Below, piece by piece: positions 63,848 through 64,000 of a DNA stretch of 64,000 nt. This stretch comes from Pseudomonadota bacterium. GTDB lineage: Bacteria > Pseudomonadota > Alphaproteobacteria > Rhizobiales > Xanthobacteraceae. Numbering within the stretch: position 1 is the stretch's first letter; each line of letters begins with the position of its first letter. A program made the translations under genes and the position numbers. The notes beneath the pieces are model-generated. The model was not told the origin of the DNA and did not search any database. It worked only from the letters and a program-made list of their open reading frames with translations. The stretch is from NCBI GenBank assembly GCA_018971625.1, contig JAGXAJ010000001.1:62001-126000 (forward strand). Direction: 5' to 3'.

Positions 63848-64000
63848 ATGCACGGCTCGTTCGACCGATCCCAGGAGCAACATGACAACGTAGATCGGGA
63901 CTGGAGCGTCGTTCTTTTTGCGCTGCCAGTACTTGTTGTGATCGCGCTGGTTGCGCTAGCGATCATTCAGCCTTCCGCGCCGAGCTGGATATCGGAAGCC
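63848..64000 (+). CDS. Membrane protein, N-terminal part (cut by right edge)
   Basis: 51 codons up to the window end, still open. A polar N-terminus (MHGSFDRSQEQHDNVDRDWS) leads to a TM (VVLFALPVLVVIALVALAII), then QPSAPSWISEA. GGGGAG lies seven bases before ATG 63848. Too little is visible for a family. Confidence 0.6.
   Translation, partial: MHGSFDRSQEQHDNVDRDWSVVLFALPVLVVIALVALAIIQPSAPSWISEA

Noticed and set aside
1..64000. CRISPR arrays, complete insertion sequences, rRNA or tRNA genes, integrase
   Set aside because: Looked for regularly spaced repeats, transposase motifs with terminal inverted repeats and cloverleaf patterns on both strands; none found.

Overview
The window looks like chromosomal DNA of an alphaproteobacterium of the Bradyrhizobium/Rhodopseudomonas group. 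The evidence is high GC, strong GC3 bias in coding regions, GcrA-type and phasin genes, an MdtABC-NodT type efflux operon, a BA14K-like secreted protein and many small membrane proteins I recognise as typical of that family. There is no rRNA, tRNA, intact insertion sequence or CRISPR array. It reads as ordinary chromosome with a noticeable load of decayed genes.

Layout. 0-7 kb: 3' part of an RND pump gene, class I fructose-bisphosphate aldolase, an S1C trypsin-like protease, an HU-type protein and a TPR-caspase protein. 6.9-8.4 kb: a decayed, formerly coupled sugar-type ABC permease and phosphodiesterase-like gene pair. 8.5-18.6 kb (minus): one efflux operon in the order MFP, RND, RND, outer-membrane factor, then two small secreted proteins. 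19-22 kb: a deleted Gfo/Idh/MocA pseudogene, a type III polyketide synthase coupled to an ICMT-family methyltransferase, and a chimeric ORF made from two unrelated enzymes. 22-24.4 kb: a phage-like control module (S24-type repressor, GcrA-like regulator, DUF6456-like protein, small membrane protein) with five near-identical operator palindromes. 24.5-31.5 kb: orphan BamA paralogue, exported protein, TAXI binding protein, CoA-transferase pseudogene, slipin. 31.5-35 kb: two divergent paralogous TPR/ATP-grasp proteins of unknown substrate, the most intriguing uncharacterised locus here. 35-45 kb: hypothetical proteins, SulP transporter, second TAXI protein, phasin, small basic protein, chemoreceptor, glycerophosphodiesterase, MFS transporter. 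45.6-50 kb: a compact operon of FATP-type acyl-CoA ligase, acyl carrier protein, second adenylating ligase and SDR reductase. 50-57.7 kb: alpha/beta hydrolase, a NEW3-domain/ABC ATPase/ABC permease operon, small membrane proteins, a membrane class III adenylate cyclase. 57.8-64 kb: an Nramp-like transporter lacking the canonical metal motifs, with twin palindromes at its start, small proteins, two ~90-bp direct repeats each ending in a terminator, a terminase remnant, a Crp/Fnr regulator and a membrane protein cut by the right edge.

How parts fit: the 8.5-18.6 kb operon should build a complete envelope-spanning pump. The 19.6-21.1 kb pair should make and methylate an alkylresorcinol or pyrone lipid. 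The 45.6-50 kb operon can activate, carry and reduce an acyl group but has no condensing enzyme. The repressor at 22.3-22.9 kb probably controls itself, the divergent GcrA-like gene and the small gene downstream. The phage-like pieces at 22-24 kb and 61-62 kb may be two parts of one broken element.
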